Positions 1-8,492 of a DNA stretch of 39,051 nt are shown here, one piece after another. The notes beneath the pieces are model-generated. The model did not search any database and was not told the DNA's origin. It saw only the letters and a list, made by a program, of their open reading frames with translations. The translations under genes were made by a program, and so were the position numbers. The stretch covers positions 1-39,051 of the forward strand of contig JAFAOG010000520.1 in assembly GCA_019237945.1 (NCBI GenBank), in the 5' to 3' direction. The stretch comes from Deltaproteobacteria bacterium (lineage in GTDB: Bacteria > Myxococcota_A > Polyangia > Haliangiales > Haliangiaceae). Within the stretch, counting starts at the first letter, position 1. Each line of letters opens with the position of its first letter.

Positions 1-159
1 ACCGAAGAAGAGCAGCGTTGGCAGCTAATCGAGAAGTTTACACCGACGATCGTAGCGCGCTATCCGCTGGCACATATGCTGTCCGGGAATCGACTGTATA
101 GTCCCGAAGGCGAGAAGCTGTTCGCAGAGAGACTGAGACGCTATAGAGAGACAGCGTGA
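1..159 (+). CDS. 3' end of an unidentified protein (5' truncated by window edge)
   Basis: The first frame is open from base 1 to a TGA at 157-159 and gives the last 52 residues of a protein that begins outside the window. The fragment is charged and Arg/Glu-rich and ends in FAERLRRYRETA. It carries no motif I can assign. Its stop lies 34 bp upstream of the asparagine-synthase-like gene on the same strand, so it is probably the preceding gene of the same polysaccharide operon. Codon use and composition resemble the following genes. Function is unknown; a sugar-modifying or glycan-assembly role is suggested only by position. Confidence 0.6.
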   Translation, partial: TEEEQRWQLIEKFTPTIVARYPLAHMLSGNRLYSPEGEKLFAERLRRYRETA

Positions 160-193
160 GTGCCTTATTGTTCACAAGAGGTATAGTCCCGAT

Positions 194-2104
194 ATGTGCG
201 GCATAACAGGCTTCGCTAGTACCATTCGCCGCGACGAATGGCGCGCTGAGCTCGGCGCCGCGGTCCGATCTCTCACGCATCGCGGACCGGATGACGAAGG
301 CGTCTGGACCGATTCGGTCGCCGGACTGGCGCATCGGCGTCTGTCGATTCTCGATCTTAGTAGTGGCGGACACCAACCTATGGCGTCGCACTCGGGACGC
401 TACGTGATGGTGTATAACGGCGAGATCTATAACTTCTCTCAGGTGCGATCGGAGCTTGAACTCCAAGGAGAAGTATTCACAAGCACGAGTGACTCAGAAG
501 TTATCCTGTCGGCAGTTGAGGCTTGGGGAATCCAATCGGCGATCGAGCGATTCATTGGGATGTTCGCTATCGCGCTATGGGACCACCATGAGCGCCGCCT
601 TCTTCTAATTAGAGATCGCCTCGGCGTTAAACCTCTGTATTACGTCGCATCCGCGGACAACCAATCGTTGTGTTTCGCCTCCGAGCTGAAGGCCCTCCGA
701 GAGTTCCGTCATTGGCATGTCGAATGCGATATTGAAGCTCTTGGAGAGTACTTCAAGTTTGGATATATCGGTGCCCCGCGGACCATCTACAGGGGCGTTC
801 GAAAGCTTCGTCCGGGCCATTGGATCGAGTTCCGGCCCGGGACGGCGCCGGTTGTGCATCGTTACTGGAGCATCCTTGATCGCGTACGAGACCCGTTGAC
901 TGGTACCGAAGACGAACTCGCCGAGCAACTCGAACATCTAATGCTCGACGCATTCCGCCTCCGAATGGTGTCTGACGTTCCTGTCGGTGTCTTCTTGTCC
1001 GGCGGCGTTGATTCAAGCCTTGTTACCGCTTTGCTGCGCAAGCAGTTCTCGAACCTACGGACGTTCACAATAGGCTTCAAAGAGTCCGAATTTGACGAGT
1101 CCCATCATGCTCGGTCCGTTGCGAAGTATCTTGATACGACGCATACGGAAAGCGTCATCAGCATCAACGATGCCCGCGACGTGCTTCCTGCGTGGTCTCA
1201 GCTCTATGACGAGCCATTTGCGGACGCGTCCGGTATCCCCACTTACCTCGTTTCGAAGTTGGCGAGCCGACACGTCAAGGTCGCGTTATCCGCGGACGGA
1301 GGGGACGAGTTGTTTTCTGGGTACGAGCTGCACGCGCGCGCCTTGAGCCTCGAAGACCAGCGGACGAGACTGGGTCCGACTGGTCGTGCGGTTCTCAACT
1401 CGCTGCCTTTGAAGACGATAGATGAAGGCTTGGCAACCGCGCGTCGCGCGACGCCGGCACGACGACGACTCGGAGAACGGTTCACTCGCCGTGCCGCAAG
1501 AATGCAGGAGTACCTCGGGGCACATTCGTTCGGCACGCTCTACGAGAGTCTGCTTAGCGTGTGGCGTCCTGACGAAATACTTCTTGAGAGCTCTGGCACG
1601 AGATTTCGTCCGCTCGCCGATGACTACCCGGGCGATGCCGCGGAGCGGATGTGCTTCTGGGACCTCGAAAACTACCTGCCGGGCGACATCTTGGCGAAGG
1701 TAGACCGCGCTGCGATGGCCGTGAGCCTCGAAGGGCGTGAGCCGCTCATTGATCACCGCCTCGTAGAGTTTGCCTTCCGGCTGCCGCTGTCGATGCGGCG
1801 AGGCAGCTTGGGACCGAAACACATTCTGAAGCGGGTGCTATACAAACATGTACCACGCGCGCTCGTCGACCGGCCGAAGAGAGGCTTCGCTGTTCCGATC
1901 AAGAAGTGGCTTGAGGGTGATCTCGCGCCGCTTGTAGACCAATACCTTGATCCCGGCGCTATCCGTCGGCAGGGCCTGCTTGATGTGCGCGCAGTATCCC
2001 GAGCCGTTGAAGCGTTTCAAAGTGGCGGTGCCAGCGACATTAGATCGACGAACAGAGTGTGGTACGTGCTCGCGTTTCAGATGTGGCGAGAGCAATGGCT
2101 ATGA
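194..2104 (+). CDS. asnB: AsnB-like glutamine-dependent amidotransferase (asparagine synthase family)
   Basis: 636 residues, the usual length for class B asparagine synthetases. The N-terminal glutaminase (Ntn hydrolase) domain starts with MCGITGF, so Cys2 is the nucleophile once Met1 is removed; the glutamine-pocket motif NGE lies at 75-77 and SDSE at 99-102. The C-terminal synthetase domain has the ATP-pyrophosphatase loop SGGVDSS at 269-275. The start is fixed by the need for Cys at position 2; a weak AGAGG lies about 12 bp upstream. The family moves ammonia from glutamine onto an acyl-adenylate, classically aspartate. Inside polysaccharide loci, members (such as WbpS in Pseudomonas O-antigen clusters) are thought to amidate uronic acids, which fits the ugd gene at the other end of this cluster. 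The sequence cannot decide between free asparagine synthesis and sugar amidation. The stop overlaps the next start (ATGA). Confidence 0.93.
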   Translation: MCGITGFASTIRRDEWRAELGAAVRSLTHRGPDDEGVWTDSVAGLAHRRLSILDLSSGGHQPMASHSGRYVMVYNGEIYNFSQVRSELELQGEVFTSTSDSEVILSAVEAWGIQSAIERFIGMFAIALWDHHERRLLLIRDRLGVKPLYYVASADNQSLCFASELKALREFRHWHVECDIEALGEYFKFGYIGAPRTIYRGVRKLRPGHWIEFRPGTAPVVHRYWSILDRVRDPLTGTEDELAEQLEHLMLDAFRLRMVSDVPVGVFLSGGVDSSLVTALLRKQFSNLRTFTIGFKESEFDESHHARSVAKYLDTTHTESVISINDARDVLPAWSQLYDEPFADASGIPTYLVSKLASRHVKVALSADGGDELFSGYELHARALSLEDQRTRLGPTGRAVLNSLPLKTIDEGLATARRATPARRRLGERFTRRAARMQEYLGAHSFGTLYESLLSVWRPDEILLESSGTRFRPLADDYPGDAAERMCFWDLENYLPGDILAKVDRAAMAVSLEGREPLIDHRLVEFAFRLPLSMRRGSLGPKHILKRVLYKHVPRALVDRPKRGFAVPIKKWLEGDLAPLVDQYLDPGAIRRQGLLDVRAVSRAVEAFQSGGASDIRSTNRVWYVLAFQMWREQWL

Positions 2105-3246
2105 AGATTCTGTTCGTGATCAACTCGTTGATACACGGCGGAGCTGAGACTCAGCTTATCGCGCTAAGTCGCGCTCTCGTTGCTCGCGGGCACGCCGTCA
2201 CGGTTTACACGCTGCAGGCTCGAAATCCGAGAAGAGCCGAGCTCGAATCGTATGGCGTTACGGTTGTGCAAGACTCGAAGCAGAGAAGGTTCGACGTCTC
2301 ATTGCTTCGTCGCCTTCGCTCACTGATTCAGGAGTTGCGTCCCGACATCATCCAGGGCTTTCTCCTCGATGGCGACCTCCATGCAAGATTGGCGGGCTTC
2401 GGACTGGATATTCCTGTCCTGAACTCAGAACGCAGTAGCAATTACTCCGTTCCGCTGGTGCATCGCGTGGCGATGTTGTTCGCGAATCGGTTGGTCGCGG
2501 GTGTCGTCGCCAACAGTTACTCGGGAGCAGAGTTCGCGACCCGGCGCTTTCGACTGCCAGAATCGCGTGTGCATGTGGTTTGGAACGGGATCGATCTCGA
2601 CGAGGTCGATCGCAATGTGCGCGACGCGCAAGTGAACGTCAAACGACATTGGTTCGGACGTGCGGACGTAAGAGTCGCGTGCCTCGTCGGAATGATAAAG
2701 CCGGCCAAGGACTATCACCTGGCGCTCGATGTCGCAGATCTGCTAACGCGCACCTCGCCAGAATGGCGGGTTCTCTTCATCGGAGACCGGCTTGCTCATT
2801 GCGACGAGCGCTACCGTGCGAGTGTTGACTCGCGTTATCGCCAGCTGTCTCTTGACGGGCGTGCCACGTTTGCTGGCCTGCGTGATGACGTAGCAAGTGT
2901 CGTGAGCCAATGCGACGTTCTGTTTTCGACATCGTCCTACGAGGGATTTCCGAATGTCGTACTCGAGGCGATGGCTGCCGGTACCCCTGCTGTGAGCACC
3001 GAATATTCTGATATTCGGCGCATCCTGCCACAGTCGTGGCAGGTAACGCGTACGCGTTCGCCACAAGCGCTTGTAGACGCCATCCTTCGCGCTGCCGCCG
3101 AGCGAAACGAGCTCGCGGCACAGCAGCGCAGTTGGATTCTATCCCACGCCACCCTGTCGACGGCCGCAGCGCGATTAGAAGCGGTGTATGAGAGTTACTT
3201 GAGCGGTATCCAGAAAAAAGTCACCGGTTCCGATCGAGCGATCTAG
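2101..3246 (+). CDS. GT4-family glycosyltransferase
   Basis: 381 residues from the ATG at 2101, which overlaps the asnB stop (ATGA) and gives the typical GT4 opening MKILFVINSLIHGGAETQL. An upstream in-frame ATG at 2059 would add 14 unlikely residues; ATG 2095 is also possible. The protein has the two-Rossmann GT-B layout: an N-terminal acceptor domain with the GGAE loop, and a C-terminal nucleotide-sugar domain with the E-x7-E motif at E281 and E289 (SYEGFPNVVLEAMAAG). It should transfer a sugar from an NDP-sugar to a lipid-linked oligosaccharide at the inner face of the cytoplasmic membrane. Donor and acceptor cannot be read from the sequence. It is translationally coupled to asnB and converges on the methyltransferase gene downstream. 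Confidence 0.92.
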   Translation: MKILFVINSLIHGGAETQLIALSRALVARGHAVTVYTLQARNPRRAELESYGVTVVQDSKQRRFDVSLLRRLRSLIQELRPDIIQGFLLDGDLHARLAGFGLDIPVLNSERSSNYSVPLVHRVAMLFANRLVAGVVANSYSGAEFATRRFRLPESRVHVVWNGIDLDEVDRNVRDAQVNVKRHWFGRADVRVACLVGMIKPAKDYHLALDVADLLTRTSPEWRVLFIGDRLAHCDERYRASVDSRYRQLSLDGRATFAGLRDDVASVVSQCDVLFSTSSYEGFPNVVLEAMAAGTPAVSTEYSDIRRILPQSWQVTRTRSPQALVDAILRAAAERNELAAQQRSWILSHATLSTAAARLEAVYESYLSGIQKKVTGSDRAI

Positions 3247-3299
3247 TCGCATTGACGCGGGTACCTCTTAGGAAGCTTGAGCGAACAGCGGGCACCAGA

Positions 3300-3325
3300 A
3301 CGACTCCAGGGCGGCCGCCAGTCGT
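3300..3325. terminator. Candidate bidirectional hairpin between convergent genes
   Basis: ACGACT at 3300-3305 pairs with AGTCGT at 3320-3325 around a GC-rich palindromic core (GGCGGCCGCC, about 3310-3319). It lies between the convergent GT4 and methyltransferase genes, where a shared terminator would be expected. There is no U-tract on either side, so intrinsic termination is uncertain. Confidence 0.3.
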
Positions 3326-3376
3326 TTGAGCCCGGACTCGCAGAGCGAACCCCGAGCATCATGCGACCGAGGGCCC

Positions 3377-4222
3377 CTACTCACGTCGACGCCCCACATA
3401 GTAGAGAAACGGGCTCAGCGCTGGCAGCTGCGGCGATTCGCTGCCGAACAGGCGTTTCGCTGCGAGGTCGAACGGTTTCTCAATGGCCATTCCGGCGCGC
3501 AGCAAATGACGTTTCGGAGAGCCGGGTGGCGTATTCTGCAGTCCCATGAAAAACCAGCCCACGTAGCCGCAGTACAACGACTCAAGATCCTCTCGCTCGA
3601 ACAATGCGCTGAATGCAGGCAGCGTCATGATCGACAGGTTGTGTTTAGCGAGGACGTCCGCATTGAAGAATTTGCTCAGCCAGTAGTTAACGCCGCGGAG
3701 GTTGGGGATGCTGATGGCGAGGATGCCGCCGGGTCTCACAAGCGCGATATGGCGCTCAACCACCGCCGCGACATCCGTGAAGTGCTCGATGAAGCCGTTG
3801 GATACGACAACGTCGAACGCGTCACGATGTGCGTCGACTACGGCGTCAGAGAAAAAGTCGCCCTCGATAACGTGATCTGGCGAGAACCCATATCGCGCGA
3901 AAGTGTCGCGATTCAGACGGGCGCCCTCGCTGGTGTACTCCAGGCCCCATGGATCGCATTGAAAACGCTTCGCTAGCCGCGCTAGCCGGACTCCCGGGGC
4001 GCTTCCGATCTCGAGCACTCGCGCGCCAACGTCAAGGTATGGACCAAGCACGCGCTCCGCGACGACGTAGCCTGCATAGCCGCCGTTAGAGAAGAACTCG
4101 CTGGCGCTTGGCCCCAACAATCGCCGTGCATACGCGGTGATGGTGCGGCTTGCGTCGCTACCATTCGTGCGATGCACTTCGGTCCAGTGCTGGTCGTCGG
4201 TCAATCGGCGTGCGTCGGCCAT
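3377..4222 (-). CDS. Class I SAM-dependent methyltransferase
   Basis: 281 residues. The SAM-binding motif I is VLEIGSAPG at 69-77, followed by the acidic loop around GLEYTSEG near residue 93 and a post-motif region NGFIEHF; this is the Methyltransf_11/23 type of Rossmann methyltransferase. There is no signal peptide or membrane segment, so it acts in the cytoplasm. By context it probably methylates a sugar of the repeat unit or caps the chain, but small-molecule targets cannot be excluded. It is the last minus-strand gene of the cluster, about 230 bp downstream of the preceding glycosyltransferase gene, and converges with the GT4 gene at 2101-3246. Start is the ATG at 4222. Confidence 0.88.
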   Translation of the reverse strand: MADARRLTDDQHWTEVHRTNGSDASRTITAYARRLLGPSASEFFSNGGYAGYVVAERVLGPYLDVGARVLEIGSAPGVRLARLAKRFQCDPWGLEYTSEGARLNRDTFARYGFSPDHVIEGDFFSDAVVDAHRDAFDVVVSNGFIEHFTDVAAVVERHIALVRPGGILAISIPNLRGVNYWLSKFFNADVLAKHNLSIMTLPAFSALFEREDLESLYCGYVGWFFMGLQNTPPGSPKRHLLRAGMAIEKPFDLAAKRLFGSESPQLPALSPFLYYVGRRRE

Positions 4223-4396
4223 ATGTCGTCAATATCACGAAGCACGCCGAGAGATTGACTTGTGCTGTGATAATCCATCACGCGGAACGCGAACGGTGGC
4301 CGCGGAAAGTGCGACACGACATGTGCGAGCGGAGACGGTTGGGTTTCTCACAACCGAACCCGCGGTGCTGGGGGCGCATCATTCGCGAACGACGCC

Positions 4397-4414
4397 TCGC
4401 TGCGTTTGCAGCGA
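4397..4414 (-). terminator. Perfect 7-bp hairpin downstream of the GT4 gene
   Basis: TCGCTGC at 4397-4403 and GCAGCGA at 4408-4414 form a perfect 7-bp stem with a 4-nt loop, about 37 nt after the stop of the minus-strand GT4 gene. A second weaker stem (CGGTTG 4336-4341 with CAACCG 4351-4356) follows. No clear U-tract is present. Apart from these hairpins I see nothing recognisable in the 228-bp gap 4223-4450. Confidence 0.35.
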
Positions 4415-4450
4415 TGCCAGGCCAATGCGCGATGGCCTCTACGACGCCGC

Positions 4451-5728
4451 CTACGACGACGGCCGTAGCCTGTGAAACAGTAACTCGAGACGGTTCAAAT
4501 GCGTCTCTTTTCCGTACACGTCCAGCGCGACGGTGCGCGCATTTGTGCCGAGAGTCGCGAGGTCTCCACGGGCATCCCATGCGTTCGACAGGCTGTCGGC
4601 CAGCGCTGTCGCGTCGCCGGCTGCGAACTTATATCCGGTGACGGCAGGAATCACTGCGTCGGCGAGAGAACCGAGATCTGACGCGATCACGGGGACTCCG
4701 CACGCGTAGCTCTCAAGCAGCGAGTTCGGTAAGTTTTCGAACCAAATCGACGGGATCACCTGGAGGCTCGCATCGGCCGTAAACGACGCAACTTCGTCTG
4801 CTGGAAGCGCCCCAACGAAATCTACCCGGTCCTCTATGCCGCCATTCGCCGCGATCGTGTGGAGAAACTCCACGTACGCTTGGCTGCCGGTACCTGCGAT
4901 TTTGAAACGCCAACCTACGTCAGGCCGAGTCCGCCTAAGAAGTGAGACCGCCTCGACAAGTACGTGCACGCCCTTCGTGTGCTCGAGCCTTCCAACGTAC
5001 GCAACATAGCCGTGACCTCCGCTGTGTTGGCGCGGTTTGAAGGCCGTAGAGTCGACGAACGTCGGAATAAGATGCAACTGATCTTCTCGATACCCGGCTT
5101 TGAGCATCATGTCCAACATGAAGCTGTTAGTTACGACAAATGCGTCAATAAGCTCAAAATAGCCGCGATATCTGTGGAACCATGTCGCGGCCGCATTCAC
5201 GAGCGAGGCACCGGTGCTGCCCTGCACACACCGGTAGCGGATACTCGGCAATAGCGAACCGCTCATGCACTCCTGGCAGGGCGACGATCCGCGTAGAAAG
5301 TGCGCCTGCGGACATAGCATCATATAATCGGAGAGACGCACGACAATTGGAATCTTCGCTTCCTTCAGCGCCACCAAGAGTGATGGAGAAAGTTTGCGAA
5401 GATAGTGCAGGACATAGGCAACGTCCGGCCTCGTATCGTCAACGAGTTTACGTACGAGATCGCCGACGGCGGGGTCATAGAAGGCGCGCTTCAGCGTACG
5501 AGCGATTGTGCCGAGAGATTTTCGCTGTCCTCTGAAATACACCTCGCTGCGGGACCCGAGTGGAGGCGCAAAATACCGCGCATACGGCGTGGCTTCGTTC
5601 TGCTCGTAATCGATCGAGAACGGGATGATTTCATGACCGCGCTCGCGAAGAGCGGTCATGACCGCAAACATGTACCGCTCAGGTCCGCCCGAGACGAAGT
5701 ACCGATAATTAGAGAGCATCACGCGCAT
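4451..5728 (-). CDS. GT4-family glycosyltransferase with Cys-rich insertion
   Basis: 425 residues with the GT-B fold pattern. The N-terminus MRVMLSNYRYFVSGGPERYM carries the glycine-rich acceptor loop; the C-terminal domain starts near GYVAYVGRLEHTKGVH and contains the E-x7-E motif in WFENLPNSLLESYACG. A cysteine-containing segment (LCPQ, then CQEC, then YRCVQGS, about residues 136-170) matches the Cys-rich loop seen in a subset of GT4 enzymes, where the Cys may bind a metal or stabilise the loop (inference). It should add a sugar to the lipid-linked repeat unit on the cytoplasmic side. It lies 100 bp downstream of wzx on the same strand. Confidence 0.92.
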   Translation of the reverse strand: MRVMLSNYRYFVSGGPERYMFAVMTALRERGHEIIPFSIDYEQNEATPYARYFAPPLGSRSEVYFRGQRKSLGTIARTLKRAFYDPAVGDLVRKLVDDTRPDVAYVLHYLRKLSPSLLVALKEAKIPIVVRLSDYMMLCPQAHFLRGSSPCQECMSGSLLPSIRYRCVQGSTGASLVNAAATWFHRYRGYFELIDAFVVTNSFMLDMMLKAGYREDQLHLIPTFVDSTAFKPRQHSGGHGYVAYVGRLEHTKGVHVLVEAVSLLRRTRPDVGWRFKIAGTGSQAYVEFLHTIAANGGIEDRVDFVGALPADEVASFTADASLQVIPSIWFENLPNSLLESYACGVPVIASDLGSLADAVIPAVTGYKFAAGDATALADSLSNAWDARGDLATLGTNARTVALDVYGKETHLNRLELLFHRLRPSS

Positions 5729-5828
5729 GGTTCCGCCACGGGCTCACCGCACGTGTGAAGGGACGTCCCGTGCAGAGTACGGCGTCGGGGCATTATACCC
5801 GCGGTAGACGAAAACAGTCGACGTACGT

Positions 5829-7214
5829 TCATGCATTTCGCGCCGCTCGCTTGGCCAGGATCGCACCGAAAATGCTTGAGTCCACACGAAGATGCCGACG
5901 TCCAAGGACCACGCACCAGACGTTCCAGACGGACAACGAACACGCGTCCGCTATCGCGGCGCCGACCACTCCGAAGCGGGGGACAAGCACGACGTCCAAT
6001 ACAACGTTGGTGACCAGGCTAGTAGCGAGTACACGCGGCACGTAATTTTGATAGCCAGTCATCTGAAGCAGGGGACTGCACAGCCCACATCCCGTGTTGA
6101 CCAATTGGCCACAAAGCATAATGATCAAAGGCCATTGGGCATGACGATAGTCCGCGCCGAAGATACCGAGCACGGACGAAGAAAATGCCGCGATCAAGAC
6201 AATGCAGGCGAATGCGGGCCAAAAAATTAGGTGTGTGAACTTTCCGACGGTCCTGCGGAGGCCCGGCAAATCACCTCGAGCATGGAGTGCTGCGATACGA
6301 GGCAACGCAATATTATTCACAACCTGTGAGCTAACGGATGCAATAATGCTCATCCGTGACGCGACTCCGAACAAGGCGGCACCTCGATCGCCGGCCAGCA
6401 TCGCGACCATAACGATGCCCCCTTGTGACATCAGGAGCGCAATGCCTGTAGCAAGCAGAAGCGGCACGCCGACTCGCAGCAGCTCAGACGCGTTAGTCGG
6501 CGGCCGTGAAATCGAACCCCCGACGTGCGGGATGGCAGGCGCGCGCGAATGGAACAAATAGATCTGAGTTCCCGTCGTGAGCAACAGGGTCGCGAATAGA
6601 AGCCAAACTACCGTCGTGCAATCAGGCGCTGTACACCAGTACCAAAGTACGAACACCCCGCATGTCACGAGGATCGGACGGAGCGCGCGATCGAAAACCA
6701 GTGCGAGAAACATCCGGTCTTCGGCGCGGGATGCCTCAGTGTACAGGTACCCAAGTGAAAATAGCGGAACGCTGCATGCTACCGCGAACAGGTTGAGGCC
6801 CTTCTCGTGGAGAAAAATGGCGGTAATGGCAGCGCCAAGACCGAGAAGCGAAGCGAATCGAATGCTCCATCGCAGTACGAGACGACGCGCGACAGTTATG
6901 ACCGCGCGTGAGCCCTGAACGTCTCCATGCGCAAGGTGGCCTGCCATGAATCGGACTGCGGCCAGTGGCAAACCTAGTGCGGCGCCGGTCCCAATAAGCA
7001 TCGCAATGACAAATAGTGTCGTGTATTCACCGTACGCACCTACACTCCGCATCCAATGCGCGAGACATACGTGCTGAGCGAATCCGATGACGATACCTCC
7101 GCCCTGTAGTAACAGCGAAATAACTAGCGCAGCATTGTCCCGCCTTCGTTCGGCACTGGGTCGGTCGCTGCTCGGCGATACCAGCCGAGACATCGTGTCT
7201 TGCCTATTAGTCAT
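5829..7214 (-). CDS. wzx: Wzx-type polysaccharide flippase (MOP superfamily)
   Basis: 461 residues, almost entirely hydrophobic helices (I estimate 12-14), as in polysaccharide-transporter members of the MOP exporter superfamily. The first helix region is ALVISLLLQGGGIVIGFAQH, after a short charged cytoplasmic N-terminus. Residues near 380-450 (VVLVPRFGVVGAAIADACS) match the family pattern in which a Pro/Arg-Gly-Gly-Ala loop precedes the last helices. The role is to flip undecaprenyl-linked repeat units across the inner membrane. It starts 3 bp after the wzy stop, so the two are co-transcribed. ATG 7214 is used; the in-frame ATG seven codons later is an alternative. Confidence 0.88.
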   Translation of the reverse strand: MTNRQDTMSRLVSPSSDRPSAERRRDNAALVISLLLQGGGIVIGFAQHVCLAHWMRSVGAYGEYTTLFVIAMLIGTGAALGLPLAAVRFMAGHLAHGDVQGSRAVITVARRLVLRWSIRFASLLGLGAAITAIFLHEKGLNLFAVACSVPLFSLGYLYTEASRAEDRMFLALVFDRALRPILVTCGVFVLWYWCTAPDCTTVVWLLFATLLLTTGTQIYLFHSRAPAIPHVGGSISRPPTNASELLRVGVPLLLATGIALLMSQGGIVMVAMLAGDRGAALFGVASRMSIIASVSSQVVNNIALPRIAALHARGDLPGLRRTVGKFTHLIFWPAFACIVLIAAFSSSVLGIFGADYRHAQWPLIIMLCGQLVNTGCGLCSPLLQMTGYQNYVPRVLATSLVTNVVLDVVLVPRFGVVGAAIADACSLSVWNVWCVVLGRRHLRVDSSIFGAILAKRAARNA

Positions 7215-7217
7215 CAG

Positions 7218-8486
7218 TTAATGCTGAGCGACCTGGGCAGGCCAGCCGACCACCGCGGACGACAGTTCCGAGCGCATGCGCTTAATATCACCAAGTACCA
7301 AGCCAAGTAGCATCATCATAAACACACCTCGATTGTGCGTGATGGTTGAATCCGAGGTGCACTCGATCAGAAAGAAGACGACTACCAGAAGTGCAACCAA
7401 CCCTTCCTTTCGCGCTCCGATCCTCAGTGCGCCTGCTGCCTTCTTAGCGGCGTAAAACCAGAAGCTGGCAAAGAGTAGTATTCCGACGAAGCCGAACTGG
7501 GCTAACGCCGGATAATATGTGTCGGACAGAAAGTCTGGATTGCTGCGCGTGAGTCCATAAATGTTGTCGATGCCGAGTGATGAGTACAGCGGAGAGTAGT
7601 AGACACCCGACGTATATGTTGCGTATGATGCGAAGCCCGTACCGAACGGAATATGATGAATTAGCAGCGGCCAAGTAAACATGTACAGCGCGGCTCGGGC
7701 GTATAGATCGATCGTGGACTGGCTATCGCCCAGGATCGCCGTTGCGAAGTAGAAGCTTATCTTGTCCCACGCAACCAAAAGAACGGCAGCGAAAGCGAAC
7801 GTGACGAAGACAGCCGTGGCTGCGCTGATCCTAAACGCGCGCCGTCGGCGGTGGATGTACACCATTGTCAAACACGACGCAGTGAAAAAACCATAGAACT
7901 TCGAGCGACCAGAAAACAACCCGATGACCATGATGGCCAAATAAACCGTCGAGTTAAATGTGCTGCTCTTAGAGAAATATAGGTAGAGGAGACCGATAAT
8001 TGTTACGGCCGTCGCCAGCCGAGCTTCTCCGCCGAACGTGTACTTGATGGTCTCAGGGGAGCTAACATACAGAGCTGCAACGACGGCTGTGTAGCCTGCA
8101 AAGAGTACTGCGAGCCGACGGATTGTGCGGCGTTGACGCACGGAGAATCGCGGCGCGATAGCGTAAACGCAGAAGAACCCCAAGTAGGGCTTGATTTGGA
8201 TGACGCAGTCGGTAGCGATCGCAGCGGGCGTATTACTCTGTATCGCAAGGGAGTACGCGAAATAGAATGAGAAGACTGCAAACGTGATCAGCAAGCCCTT
8301 ATTCGTTGGCCAAGATGGGGTTGTCGCCACGCGCGCTGCGTACAGGCAGACCAAGAGGAGCGCGCAGATTTCATCGGTGAACGTAAACCCGATCGTGTCG
8401 TAGAACATGACGCCGAAAACTAGCGTCATCACGAACAGGTAATAGAAGTACCTGTCGGTCGACCGTTGAATACGTTCATCGGTCAC
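7218..8486 (-). CDS. wzy: Wzy-like O-antigen/exopolysaccharide polymerase
   Basis: 422 residues with about ten to twelve predicted transmembrane helices and a larger periplasmic loop around residues 250-310 (ending near YGLTRSNPDFLSDTYY), the topology of Wzy polymerases and O-antigen ligases. Sequence identity in this family is very low, so the call rests on topology, length and position between wzc and wzx. It would join lipid-linked repeat units in the periplasm. The start codon is GTG (8486), 6 bp after the wzc stop. A WaaL-type ligase is the main alternative. Confidence 0.78.
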   Translation of the reverse strand: MTDERIQRSTDRYFYYLFVMTLVFGVMFYDTIGFTFTDEICALLLVCLYAARVATTPSWPTNKGLLITFAVFSFYFAYSLAIQSNTPAAIATDCVIQIKPYLGFFCVYAIAPRFSVRQRRTIRRLAVLFAGYTAVVAALYVSSPETIKYTFGGEARLATAVTIIGLLYLYFSKSSTFNSTVYLAIMVIGLFSGRSKFYGFFTASCLTMVYIHRRRRAFRISAATAVFVTFAFAAVLLVAWDKISFYFATAILGDSQSTIDLYARAALYMFTWPLLIHHIPFGTGFASYATYTSGVYYSPLYSSLGIDNIYGLTRSNPDFLSDTYYPALAQFGFVGILLFASFWFYAAKKAAGALRIGARKEGLVALLVVVFFLIECTSDSTITHNRGVFMMMLLGLVLGDIKRMRSELSSAVVGWPAQVAQH

Positions 8487-8492
8487 GCGACG

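Noticed and set aside
96-192. 12-bp direct repeat GTATAGTCCCGA at 96-107 and 181-192
   Set aside because: Short, only two copies, one inside the coding tail and one just before asnB; no supporting structure, so probably chance.
3326-3976. 216-codon plus-strand open frame
   Set aside because: Antisense to the methyltransferase gene, which has a clear SAM-binding motif.
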